A stretch of DNA of 64,000 nucleotides from Candidatus Treponema merdequi (GTDB taxonomy: Bacteria; Spirochaetota; Spirochaetia; Treponematales; Treponemataceae), in NCBI GenBank assembly GCA_018064525.1, contig JAGHVB010000033.1, positions 1 through 64,000 on the forward strand. The letters are read 5' to 3'. The position numbers and the translations under genes are program-made. Below the pieces are notes generated by a model that saw only the letters and a list, made by a program, of their open reading frames with translations, was not told the origin of the DNA and made no database searches. Positions within the stretch are counted from its first letter, which is position 1, and each line of letters begins with the position of its first letter. Positions 45,112 to 52,974 of the stretch are shown here, piece by piece.

Positions 45112-46362
45112 TTACCTCACCCGCGGAATGTCATCAATTCTGGTAGTCCAGCACGGGCTCAGATAATCGCGTTTCATTCCCCAGTTTTCATCGGTTATCG
45201 CTTTTGCAACATGCAGCACCTGTCTGCCGTAGGACGCCGAAAGTGAATCAAGACTTTTCATGAAATTTCGTTTTTTTATATCAGAAAGCGGATCTATCCA
45301 GAGTTCCCCCTGAAAAGCTTCAGGATATAAATCGCAGAGAGTTACCAAAATCGTTTTGTAGCCGTAGCCTTCACGAAAGATTCGCGGAAGTGCAAGTTCT
45401 GCAGCCCGTACGATGTCCGGTGAAAAACTTGTGAGCCGTGGAAGAACGACCATCATTCCGTTTGAATACTGGGAAGCTTCGTCGTCTGAATAATAGTTGC
45501 AGGTTGAAATGTAAATCTGAACTGCCTTACATTCCGAGTGCTGCTGCCTTAATCGTTCGACTGCAAGTTCTGTGTACTGAACGAGGGCAACTTCAAGCGT
45601 CTTGATGTCGTAGATTTTTTTTGAAAACTGGCGGCTTGATGTGATGACTTCTTTTTTGTTTCTCGTAATTTTATCAATCATCCGCTTTCCGTTCAGTTCT
45701 TCAACAGTAGCGTAGCCTTGAATTGTCAGAAGTTTTTTTGCGTCGCGGAGGTTTAAATGCTTGAGCTGAAGTGCGTTGCAGATGGAATGTGACCGCAGTT
45801 TTGATGCGCGCGCAGGGCCTATTCCCCAGATGGTACCAACATCAGTTTCTTCTAAAAGAGAATCAACTTTGTCTTTTTCGTAAACGTAAACTCCGCCGTG
45901 TTTTTTGGCATTTTTATTGTAAAGCTTTGCGAGAGTTTTTGTCGGAGCAATTCCTACACAGATCGGCATTCCTACTTCTTTGTAAATGCGCCTTTTAAGT
46001 TCCATTCCGATATCATAAAACTCACGCACAGAAAAACTGCAGCCGTCAAAAAAAAGAAACGACTCATCAATCGAATATTCCTCAATATCAGGCGCATATT
46101 CCAGATATATGGAAGTAATCCGTCTGGAAATATCTGCGTACAAAGTATAATTGCTCGAAAAAACTGCAACATCATGTTGACGGCAGACCGCTTCGACTTT
46201 GAAAAACGGATCGCCGCGTTTTATTCCGATGGCTTTTGCTTCTTTGTTGAGGGCAATGATAATTCCATCATTATTGGAAAGAACTGCAACAGGTTTTCCG
46301 CGAAGATCGGGACGATAAATCTGCTCGCACGAAGCATAAAAACTGTTGCCGTCTGCGTGCAT
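45112..46362 (-). CDS. umuC: Y-family DNA polymerase, UmuC-like
   Basis: A 416-residue UmuC-type translesion polymerase: HADGNSFYASCEQIYRPDL with the catalytic Asp, VVLSNNDG-like AVLSNNDGIIIA, YSIDESFLFFDG with the catalytic Asp-Glu, then GIAPTKTLAKLYNKNAKK and the C-terminal UmuC domain. With a UmuD' partner it would form Pol V for bypass of DNA damage. The ATG at 46362 lies 2 bases after the umuD'-like stop; a GTG two codons earlier overlaps that stop. A fragment of a dispersed repeat follows the gene. Confidence 0.92.
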   Translation of the reverse strand: MHADGNSFYASCEQIYRPDLRGKPVAVLSNNDGIIIALNKEAKAIGIKRGDPFFKVEAVCRQHDVAVFSSNYTLYADISRRITSIYLEYAPDIEEYSIDESFLFFDGCSFSVREFYDIGMELKRRIYKEVGMPICVGIAPTKTLAKLYNKNAKKHGGVYVYEKDKVDSLLEETDVGTIWGIGPARASKLRSHSICNALQLKHLNLRDAKKLLTIQGYATVEELNGKRMIDKITRNKKEVITSSRQFSKKIYDIKTLEVALVQYTELAVERLRQQHSECKAVQIYISTCNYYSDDEASQYSNGMMVVLPRLTSFSPDIVRAAELALPRIFREGYGYKTILVTLCDLYPEAFQGELWIDPLSDIKKRNFMKSLDSLSASYGRQVLHVAKAITDENWGMKRDYLSPCWTTRIDDIPRVR

Positions 46363-46364
46363 TA

Positions 46365-46670
46365 TCACTGTTCGCGCACCTTGTGAATGACATAAGAAAT
46401 TGTCCCTGTTATCGAAGCTTCGCCCTTGATGTTGAAAACGCGGCCGAGAACAAAATGTCCGTCTTCTTCGTAGACGACGAGGCTGTTTTTATTTACAGGG
46501 CGCGCGCGGTCGATGACGAGAAGATCGCCATTGTAGATTCCCATTTTGGTATAACGGGTCGACTCGATCTGCATAAAGACTGTCGCCGACGGATGAGAAA
46601 TGAGAAGTGTATTTAAGTCAATTGAACTGTCTTCGTAGCCCTGTGCCGGGCTTGGAAATCCTGTAATCAC
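46365..46670 (-). CDS. umuD: UmuD'-like protein, already truncated and without the protease dyad
   Basis: 101 residues aligning with E. coli UmuD from residue 25: ITGFPSPAQGYEDSSIDLNTLLISHPSA matches GFPSPAADYV...IDLNQLLIQHPSA. The self-cleaved N-terminal arm is absent from the gene: an in-frame stop lies six codons upstream of the GTG, with GGAG between. The serine of GDSM (Ser60) aligns with Arg in ESTRYTKMGI, and Lys97 aligns with Gly in HFVLGRV, so the protease dyad is gone. It would be born in the active UmuD' form. It overlaps or abuts umuC. Confidence 0.88.
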   Translation of the reverse strand: MITGFPSPAQGYEDSSIDLNTLLISHPSATVFMQIESTRYTKMGIYNGDLLVIDRARPVNKNSLVVYEEDGHFVLGRVFNIKGEASITGTISYVIHKVREQ

Positions 46671-46687
46671 TCGAAACTCCGCTTTTT

Positions 46688-46729
46688 ATGTATAGTGTAC
46701 ATATTAACAGAGTTTTGAGTTTAAAGCAA
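46688..46729 (-). promoter_or_regulatory. umuD'C promoter with palindromic operator
   Basis: Read on the minus strand: TTGCTT (46724-46729), a 17-base spacer and TAATAT (46701-46706). A palindrome ATGTA-N5-TACAT (46688-46702) overlaps the end of the -10 box and the start point, the place expected for an SOS-type repressor site. It does not match a known LexA box exactly. Confidence 0.55.
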
Positions 46730-46773
46730 GAGTTTTGTATAGTAAATAAAAATCAAGTATTCATGCGTTTTTA

Positions 46774-48267
46774 TTATTTCTGAACAAGCTTAAAACGCAT
46801 CACGTTCCATGAAACAGGTTTTAATGGAATGTGATAAACCGCGTCATCTGACTGAATGAGCTGTGCACTCTGCGGTTTTACGGCATCCGGTTTTTCAAGG
46901 GAATTCTTTGCGTTCAAATCTGTACCGGTAAGTTCTGTTCTGTAGAACATTTCTGATTTTTCAAACGAGCGTAAATCAATTTCTGTTTCAGAAATTTCTG
47001 TTTTGCTTGTATTCAATGCAAAAACTGTCAGTTCACTTTCATCTTCTGAAAGAATTGCTGCAAAAATAACTGCCGGAACATCGCCATACTTTGTAATTTT
47101 ATTTTCTGTCCTGCAGACCGGAGTTAAAGAAGTTCCACGGCCATAAAGACTCATATCCTGATAAGGATAGTAAATTGTCTGCTTGAAAGAACCTTTTCCA
47201 GGTTCTGTAAAAATCGGAGCAATTACATTTACAAGCTGTGCAAGGCAGCTGACTTTTACGCGGTCAACATGACGCAGAAGTGTAATACACATTCCGCCGA
47301 ATGCAAGAGCATCAAGAAGACTGTACTGGTCTTCAAGAAGACGCGGAGCTTTGTGCCATGGATGAGGTTTCTGATTCTGCTGGTACCAGATGTTCCATTC
47401 ATCAAAAGAAAGCATCATTGTTTTTTTACTTCGCTTTACGGCTTTGACATAATCACATGTAGCGGCTGCTGTCTTAATAAAATTATCCATGTCTGCAAAA
47501 CTTGCTAAAAAGTCATCATCATTGTTGAAGTTTTCAAAATAGCGGTGAATTGAAATATAATCTGCATAATCGTAAGTATGTTCAAGAACAGTTCTGTCCC
47601 ATGAAGGATATGTAGGCATCTCGCTCGAAGCAGAACCGCAGACAACACATTTGATTGAATCGTCTGTCCATTTTAAAAGTTTGATTGTTTCGAGAGCTTT
47701 TTTTCCGTATTCGTCTGCATCAAGATGACAGATCTGCCACGGGCCGTCCATTTCGTTTCCAATGCACCATGTCTTGATGTTATATGGTTTTTCATGTCCG
47801 TTTGCACGGCGTAAATCTGACCAGTAAGTTCCTTTTTCGAAATTTGTATATTCGATTAAATCGGCAGCATCCTGTGGAGTTCCTGTTCCCATGTTGACAG
47901 CTCCAAGAATTTCAGTTCCGGTTTTCTGAGTCCAGTCGTAAAATTCATCGATTCCGATTTCGTTTGTTTCAATTGTGTGCCATGCACGGTCAAGTCTTGT
48001 CGGGCGTTTGTCGCGGGGACCTATTGCATCTTTCCAGTTGTAGCCTGACAGAAAATTTCCGCCCGGATATCTGATGAGTTTTACGCGAAGGTCTTTTACA
48101 AGCTGAATTACATCTTTTCGGAATCCCTGCTCATCACTTTGTGGATGTCCTGGCTCGTAAATTCCATTATAAACTGCGCGGCCAAGCTGTTCGATAAAAG
48201 AGCTGAATAAAGTGTCTTCAACTTTTCCGATTTCAAATTCTTTAACGATAGAAACTTTTGTTTTCAT
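46774..48267 (-). CDS. abfA: Alpha-L-arabinofuranosidase, GH51
   Basis: A 497-residue GH51 enzyme: SFIEQLGRAVYNGIYEP, RYPGGNFLSGYNWKD, the acid/base Glu in CIGNEMDGPWQ and the nucleophile Glu in SFDEWNIWY. There is no signal peptide, so it acts in the cytoplasm on arabino-oligosaccharides from plant hemicellulose or pectin. The start lies just after a terminator hairpin with only about 13 bases between, and no ribosome binding site is seen. Confidence 0.93.
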   Translation of the reverse strand: MKTKVSIVKEFEIGKVEDTLFSSFIEQLGRAVYNGIYEPGHPQSDEQGFRKDVIQLVKDLRVKLIRYPGGNFLSGYNWKDAIGPRDKRPTRLDRAWHTIETNEIGIDEFYDWTQKTGTEILGAVNMGTGTPQDAADLIEYTNFEKGTYWSDLRRANGHEKPYNIKTWCIGNEMDGPWQICHLDADEYGKKALETIKLLKWTDDSIKCVVCGSASSEMPTYPSWDRTVLEHTYDYADYISIHRYFENFNNDDDFLASFADMDNFIKTAAATCDYVKAVKRSKKTMMLSFDEWNIWYQQNQKPHPWHKAPRLLEDQYSLLDALAFGGMCITLLRHVDRVKVSCLAQLVNVIAPIFTEPGKGSFKQTIYYPYQDMSLYGRGTSLTPVCRTENKITKYGDVPAVIFAAILSEDESELTVFALNTSKTEISETEIDLRSFEKSEMFYRTELTGTDLNAKNSLEKPDAVKPQSAQLIQSDDAVYHIPLKPVSWNVMRFKLVQK

Positions 48268-48278
48268 AATTTACCACA

Positions 48279-48311
48279 TAAAAAAAGCTTTCAGCATTGA
48301 AAACTGAAAGC
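48279..48311 (-). terminator. Terminator after the GntP-type permease
   Basis: On the minus strand an 8-bp stem GCTTTCAG/CTGAAAGC (48304-48311 with 48287-48294) is followed by TTTTTT. It separates the electron-transfer/permease unit from abfA. Confidence 0.82.
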
Positions 48312-48321
48312 CTTCGATTTT

Positions 48322-49704
48322 TTAAACAATTCCAGTTAACAGATATAGAATAACACACAAATACGGAACTGCAAACTTTAAAAGCATAATCATCAACAAA
48401 TCAAAATAGCTTTCTTTATGCGAAAGTCCGCAGATTGCAAACATTGTTACGAGAGCACCGCACTGTGGAGCAGGATCGATTCCGGCACCGGCAAGTGTAA
48501 TTATTCTGTGGAATGCATCAAGAGAAATTCCGTTTGCGATTGCCATGTTCTTCCAGAGTTCGCCGAATTTTGAAAGGGCGATTGTGATTCCACTTGATGC
48601 AGAGCCTGTGATTCCGCCTGTGATGTTTGTCGTTAAAACTGCTGACCAGAGCGGGTTTCCGTTTGATGACAATTTCATGAGTGCATCTTCGATTACTGCA
48701 AAACCGATTACGCTTGTTACTACGCATCCGAAAGCAAAACCTGATGCAACATTGAAGACTGCAGTTCCTGAAGAAATTGCAGAGCCGTTGATTGTCTTTA
48801 TGAGTTTTGATTTTTCATTTTTTTCGTGTGCAGTTAAAATATTTTTTCTTCCGATAATGACTGTGATGACTGATGCAGCGATTGTTGCAATCGAAACAGC
48901 CCAGAGTGAAGAAATCTGCCAGCGTTTTGCAAAGTTCCAGCCAAAAGGATTGCTCAAGAAAATGTTCAAAAAGATTACGAGCAAAAGTGGAATTAACGAA
49001 AGACGCCAGTCAGGTAAGAGAGCTGCGTCTGGTTCGAGGTTTCCTTCGTTCGGATGATTTCCGTAGCCCTCACCTTTTGCGTTTAATAATTTTGTTCTGT
49101 AGCCGACCCAGAGAAGACCGATTGCGATGAAACAAGCTGTTGCAAAAAGTCCGAGTCCGATTCCAGACCATGTTGAAGTTCCGAAATATTCTGTCGGAAT
49201 GATGTTCTGTGTCTGTGGAGTTCCAGGAAGAGCAACCATTGCAAAAGTAAAAATGCCGACCCAGAGGGCAGCAGGTAAAAGTCTTTTTGGAATTCCAGCT
49301 TTTCTGAAAAGAACCGCACCAAACGGATACATTACAAATGCAACAACAAATACACTGAGGCCGCCGTATGTCAAAATTCCACAGCCGATAATTACTGCAA
49401 GAACTGCACGCTTTGCACCGAGCACATCAGAAATTTTATTTGCAATCGAAGCTGCAAGTCCGCCTTCTTCCATAAGTTTTGCAAAAATTGCACCGAACAA
49501 AAAGACAGGAAAAAACTTTCCGATATATTCTGCAGCCTTGATAAAGTAAACGCTTCCCAAAACATCAAGAATCGGTTTACCGCATCCGACTGCAGCAACA
49601 ACTGCCATTACAGGTGCAATCAAAATAATCGACACACCGCGATAAGCAAGATACATAAGTCCAGCGATTGCTACAAAAATAAAAATTGTACTTAAGATAT
49701 TCAT
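48322..49704 (-). CDS. GntP-type permease
   Basis: A 460-residue membrane protein with about 12-13 segments. PGTPQTQNIIPTEYFGTS and the late GGITGSASSGITIALSKFG fit GntP-family H+ symporters of sugar acids and other organic acids. Its place 18 bases after frdA, with AAGG before the start, suggests transport of a carboxylic acid linked to fumarate/succinate metabolism, but the substrate is not shown by the sequence. Confidence 0.8.
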   Translation of the reverse strand: MNILSTIFIFVAIAGLMYLAYRGVSIILIAPVMAVVAAVGCGKPILDVLGSVYFIKAAEYIGKFFPVFLFGAIFAKLMEEGGLAASIANKISDVLGAKRAVLAVIIGCGILTYGGLSVFVVAFVMYPFGAVLFRKAGIPKRLLPAALWVGIFTFAMVALPGTPQTQNIIPTEYFGTSTWSGIGLGLFATACFIAIGLLWVGYRTKLLNAKGEGYGNHPNEGNLEPDAALLPDWRLSLIPLLLVIFLNIFLSNPFGWNFAKRWQISSLWAVSIATIAASVITVIIGRKNILTAHEKNEKSKLIKTINGSAISSGTAVFNVASGFAFGCVVTSVIGFAVIEDALMKLSSNGNPLWSAVLTTNITGGITGSASSGITIALSKFGELWKNMAIANGISLDAFHRIITLAGAGIDPAPQCGALVTMFAICGLSHKESYFDLLMIMLLKFAVPYLCVILYLLTGIV

Positions 49705-49722
49705 ATTAAACCTTCAATAAAA

Positions 49723-51345
49723 TTAATTCTTCTTTTCAAACACTGGGTTTCCGTGAGTGTATGTCGGGAGAACTTTTGGCGAAACCAAATCTGTTTTGAT
49801 TCCGGCCTTTTCTCTTTCGTTTTCAAAATCTTTTACAAAGTCGAGAGTAATTTCTTTTGCAAGTTCTGTTGTTTTGCAGATCTTTGCAGCTTCGATTCCG
49901 GCAACGCGACCGAATACTACGACATCAAGAAGTGAGTTTCCCATCAAACGGTTAGTTCCATGAACGCCGCCTGTTGCTTCTCCTGCAACAAGAAGATTAC
50001 CTACACCTGAATGACAATTGCGGTCGATTTCAATTCCACCGTTCTGATAATGCAATGTCGGATAAACCAAAATCGGTTCTTTTGTAATGTCGATTCCGTA
50101 TTTGATGAACATGTTGTACATCGCTGGAATACGTTTTAAAATTGTTCCTTCTCCGTGAATTTTTTCAATCATCGGAGTGTCGAGCCAGACTGCGTCACAG
50201 ATTTCTGTTTTGATTCCGTTTCCGTTTCTGCATTCGCGGATGATTCCAGATGCGTTAACGTCGCGTGTTTCAAGCGGATGAATGTAAACTTCACCTTTTG
50301 CGTTTACAAGTTTTGCTCCGAGCGAGCGGACTTTTTCTGTAACGAGCTTTCCGAGAATCTGTGAAGGATAAGCAGCGCCAGTCGGATGATACTGAAGTGA
50401 ATCCTGGTACATAAGTTTTGCGCCTGCTCTGTAAGCCATCACAAGTCCGTCGGCTGTTGCACCATAATGGTTCGATGTCGGAAATCCCTGATAGTGCATG
50501 CGGCCTGCTCCGCCTGTTGCAAGAATTACAACTTTTGCTTTTGCGATCATGATTTCGTTTGTTTCGATATTCATGAGAACAGCACCAGCTGCATTTCCTT
50601 TTTTATCTTTTATGATTTCAATTGCAGCAGTAAAGTCTACGACTATAATGGAATTTTTACGATTGAATGTTTCATCACGGAGTGTACGCATGATTTCGGC
50701 ACCTGAATAGTCTTTGCATGCGTGCATTCGTTTACGGCTTGTTCCGCCACCATGAGTTGTTACCATTGTTCCGTCTGCTTCTTTGTCAAACTCAACGCCG
50801 AGTTCATTGAGCCATTTGATTGCAGAAGGCGCATTGTTTGTAAGTGTATAAACGAGTTCCGGTTTTCCGTCAAAGTGTCCGCCGCCGAATGCATCAAGGT
50901 AATGCTGCGCCGGGCTGTCATTAGGTTTGTCAGCTGCCTGAATTCCACCTTCTGCCATCATTGTGTTTGCGTCGCCTACTCTGAGTTTTGTAACGAGCAA
51001 AACTTTTGCACCTGCATTGCTTGCTTCGATTGCAGCAGAACATCCGGCACCGCCTCCACCAATTACGAGAACATCAGTTTCATAATTTATTTTTGAAAGG
51101 TCAATCTGATCTGGCTCGAGACGAGGTTTTGCTTCAAGCATGTCGACAAGTTCGAGCGGCGCTTTCTGTCCTTTGTTCGGACCGATTTTAATTTCTTTAA
51201 ACTGTTCTTTGATTCTGTCAGGATGGAATTTCAAAAGAAGTTCATCTTTTTCTTCTGCAGTAAGACGAGCTGGTTCATATTTCATGTTGCGTTCGCGGTT
51301 TGCTTCTACAACTTTTGCTTCTTCGTCTAAATAATTTCCGTACAT
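49723..51345 (-). CDS. frdA: FrdA-like flavoprotein (fumarate reductase), short form
   Basis: A 540-residue flavoprotein with the FAD motif VIGGGGAGCSAAIEA, MMAEGGIQA, QYHPTG, TEKVRS, TRDV, LHYQNGGI and HGTNRLMGNSLLD, so the fumarate-binding His and Arg residues are all in place. The His that links FAD covalently in E. coli FrdA (SHT) is Asn here (ANT). The C-terminal helical domain is much shorter than in E. coli FrdA (about 600 residues). The start at 51345 follows AAGGAG; a longer reading enters a repeat. It probably reduces fumarate to succinate in the cytoplasm. Confidence 0.88.
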   Translation of the reverse strand: MYGNYLDEEAKVVEANRERNMKYEPARLTAEEKDELLLKFHPDRIKEQFKEIKIGPNKGQKAPLELVDMLEAKPRLEPDQIDLSKINYETDVLVIGGGGAGCSAAIEASNAGAKVLLVTKLRVGDANTMMAEGGIQAADKPNDSPAQHYLDAFGGGHFDGKPELVYTLTNNAPSAIKWLNELGVEFDKEADGTMVTTHGGGTSRKRMHACKDYSGAEIMRTLRDETFNRKNSIIVVDFTAAIEIIKDKKGNAAGAVLMNIETNEIMIAKAKVVILATGGAGRMHYQGFPTSNHYGATADGLVMAYRAGAKLMYQDSLQYHPTGAAYPSQILGKLVTEKVRSLGAKLVNAKGEVYIHPLETRDVNASGIIRECRNGNGIKTEICDAVWLDTPMIEKIHGEGTILKRIPAMYNMFIKYGIDITKEPILVYPTLHYQNGGIEIDRNCHSGVGNLLVAGEATGGVHGTNRLMGNSLLDVVVFGRVAGIEAAKICKTTELAKEITLDFVKDFENEREKAGIKTDLVSPKVLPTYTHGNPVFEKKN

Positions 51346-51360
51346 ACTTTTTCTCCTTAG

Positions 51361-51476
51361 GGGCACGCCCCTAAAACCCTGTTCTTGGGGGAGGACAACC
51401 CCTCTACTCAGAAGCGGGGGTTTTCCTCCCCCAAACCCCTTTCTTTCCCCAGCACTGTTTAAGGCTCCGCCTTAAA
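51361..51476. repeat. GC-rich block of three stem-loops
   Basis: The 160-base gap upstream of frdA holds GGGC-AC-GCCC (51361-51370), an 18-bp stem with one mismatch (51385-51402 with 51417-51434, 14-base loop) and an 8-bp stem with a 3-base loop (51458-51476). Its G+C is far above that of the flanking genes, so it looks like an inserted intergenic repeat rather than a leader. Confidence 0.75.
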
Positions 51477-51505
51477 AATCCGTAAGTTAAACAGGTAGAT
51501 CTTTT

Positions 51506-52195
51506 TTATTTTTCAATTTCTCTATTGTTATACATATCTTTGATTTTATCCAAATCATTCAATGACATTTCCATCATCTTTACGATGTCTGCTTCGCATT
51601 TTCCATCTTCAATTTCTTTAACGCGGTCCATAAGATGCTGAGCAAGCGGCTGAATATATTTTCCGTTCAAACGGCGTGCAAGTTCTGCAACCTGCGGATG
51701 AGAAATACCAGCAGGACATCTTGAAGAACAGCAGCCGCACATAACGCAGTCAAAAGAAAGTTCTGCACACTTTGCAAAGTCGCCACGCTGAGCCATTGCG
51801 ATGTACTGCATTGTCTTTAATCCCTGAGGGCAGGCGCGTGTACATGCATTGCATCCGACGCACGAATAAATCTCAGGATAAAGCTGCATCATAACAGACT
51901 GTTCCGGTTTTATTTTTTCAATATCATAAATCTGTTTTACAAGCGGAAAGAATGGAAGTGTTGCGATGAACATTCCCTCTTCAACTTTCTTCGAACACGC
52001 AAGACAAGTCATAAGCTGATTCTGTCCTTCGATTCGATAAATCGTAGCACATGCACCACAAAATCCGTTTCTGCATCCGCATCCGCGCTTAAGCTGATAT
52101 CCCGCATATTCCATCGCATTCATAATCGTCAGCTCCGACGGAACCATATATTTCTTTCCAAAAAGATAAATCGCAACCATAGTTTTTTCTGGCAT
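51506..52195 (-). CDS. Iron-sulfur protein joining a 2Fe-2S domain to a HdrC-like dicluster domain
   Basis: 229 residues. The N-terminal part has a 2Fe-2S pattern (GCGCRNGFCGAC, then a later Cys in MTCLAC). The C-terminal part has two 4Fe-4S sets, CVGCNACTRACP and CVMCGCCSSRCP, each with four Cys. It resembles FrdB in outline, but the cluster motifs are HdrC-like and the usual FrdB 3Fe-4S set (with a missing Cys) is absent. It probably carries electrons to the FrdA-like protein made from the next gene. AAGGAG precedes the start. Confidence 0.85.
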   Translation of the reverse strand: MPEKTMVAIYLFGKKYMVPSELTIMNAMEYAGYQLKRGCGCRNGFCGACATIYRIEGQNQLMTCLACSKKVEEGMFIATLPFFPLVKQIYDIEKIKPEQSVMMQLYPEIYSCVGCNACTRACPQGLKTMQYIAMAQRGDFAKCAELSFDCVMCGCCSSRCPAGISHPQVAELARRLNGKYIQPLAQHLMDRVKEIEDGKCEADIVKMMEMSLNDLDKIKDMYNNREIEK

Positions 52196-52235
52196 TGTAA
52201 TCTCCTTTCAATTTTATTTGTCACAAGTTTTTTTT

Positions 52236-52379
52236 GCCACACGGATTAGTCCGCTACGCTGGTCGGGCTACGCCCTCCCCCTAAAGATTTAAACCACTTC
52301 TATTAATTTAAATTGAAGTGACTATGGGTTTGGGTGGCGACGTAGTCGCCACAGCGTTAGCGTACTCATCCGTGTGGCC
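52236..52379. repeat. 144-bp inverted-repeat element, copy 1
   Basis: It begins GCCACACGGAT and ends ATCCGTGTGGC; the imperfect terminal repeats extend over about 27 bases. Inside are TGGCGAC-GTA-GTCGCCA and CACTTC/GAAGTG stems. It differs from copy 2 at two positions. It has no coding capacity; a MITE- or REP-like element. Confidence 0.9.
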
Positions 52380-52386
52380 ACATTAT

Positions 52387-52767
52387 TTACACATCCTCAA
52401 ATTTAGAAATTCTTTCCCATTTCAAAGTACTTACTCCAAAATTAAACAATAACCCAACTTGATTATGTGTTGCTGATAGATAATTTAACACTTGAGCCTT
52501 ATGCTCTTTTACTAAATTATTTACAGCTTTTAATTCCACAACAATTTTATCATAACAAAGAAAATCAACTATATATTCTTTATCAAGTTTTTGTCCTTTA
52601 TAAAAAATATTAAGTTTCTTTTCTCGTTCATAAGGAATTTTTTGTAATTGGAATTCTTTTTCCAAGGCTTCCTGGTAAACTGGTTCCAAAAAACCATTAC
52701 CTAACTCTTTATGAACTTCTAAGCAAGCATTAATTATTTTTGAAGTTTCTTCTTCAAATAATAACAT
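52387..52767 (-). CDS. GxxExxY-family protein (PD-(D/E)XK-like fold)
   Basis: 126 residues with the family signature GFLEPVYQEAL (GxxExxY) and a likely nuclease-type core D-FLCYDKIVVELK. The family is common and scattered in several phyla and has no settled function; it is assigned to a PD-(D/E)XK nuclease-like superfamily. AAGGAG precedes the start. The gene sits alone between two 144-bp repeats in the same orientation, inside the electron-transfer operon, and its Lys/Asn-rich composition differs from the flanking genes. Confidence 0.88.
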   Translation of the reverse strand: MLLFEEETSKIINACLEVHKELGNGFLEPVYQEALEKEFQLQKIPYEREKKLNIFYKGQKLDKEYIVDFLCYDKIVVELKAVNNLVKEHKAQVLNYLSATHNQVGLLFNFGVSTLKWERISKFEDV

Positions 52768-52785
52768 TCATACTCCTTTTTTTTT

Positions 52786-52929
52786 GCCACACGGATTAGT
52801 CCGCTACGCTGGTCGGGTTACGCCCTCCCCCTAAAGATTTAAACCACTTCTATTAATTTAAATTGAAGTGATTATGGGTTTGGGTGGCGACGTAGTCGCC
52901 ACAGCGTTAGCGTACTCATCCGTGTGGCC
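52786..52929. repeat. 144-bp inverted-repeat element, copy 2
   Basis: Same orientation and length as copy 1 with two base differences, and also preceded by a run of T. The two copies are 406 bases apart and flank the GxxExxY gene. Confidence 0.9.
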
Positions 52930-52974
52930 TCTATATTTCCTGCAAAAAAATATCTCCCTCTTACCACACCCTCA

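Noticed and set aside
46365-46670. UmuD truncated by a frameshift in an upstream arm
   Set aside because: The upstream sequence is promoter and ribosome binding site, with a palindrome and stop codons; no arm-like coding sequence is found in any frame.
48545-49057. Long plus-strand open frame opposite the permease gene
   Set aside because: Its composition follows from the codon use of the membrane protein on the minus strand; no start signals or recognisable domains.
52236-52929. Complete insertion sequence
   Set aside because: The flanking elements have inverted ends but the enclosed gene is a GxxExxY protein, not a transposase, and I see no target-site duplication.
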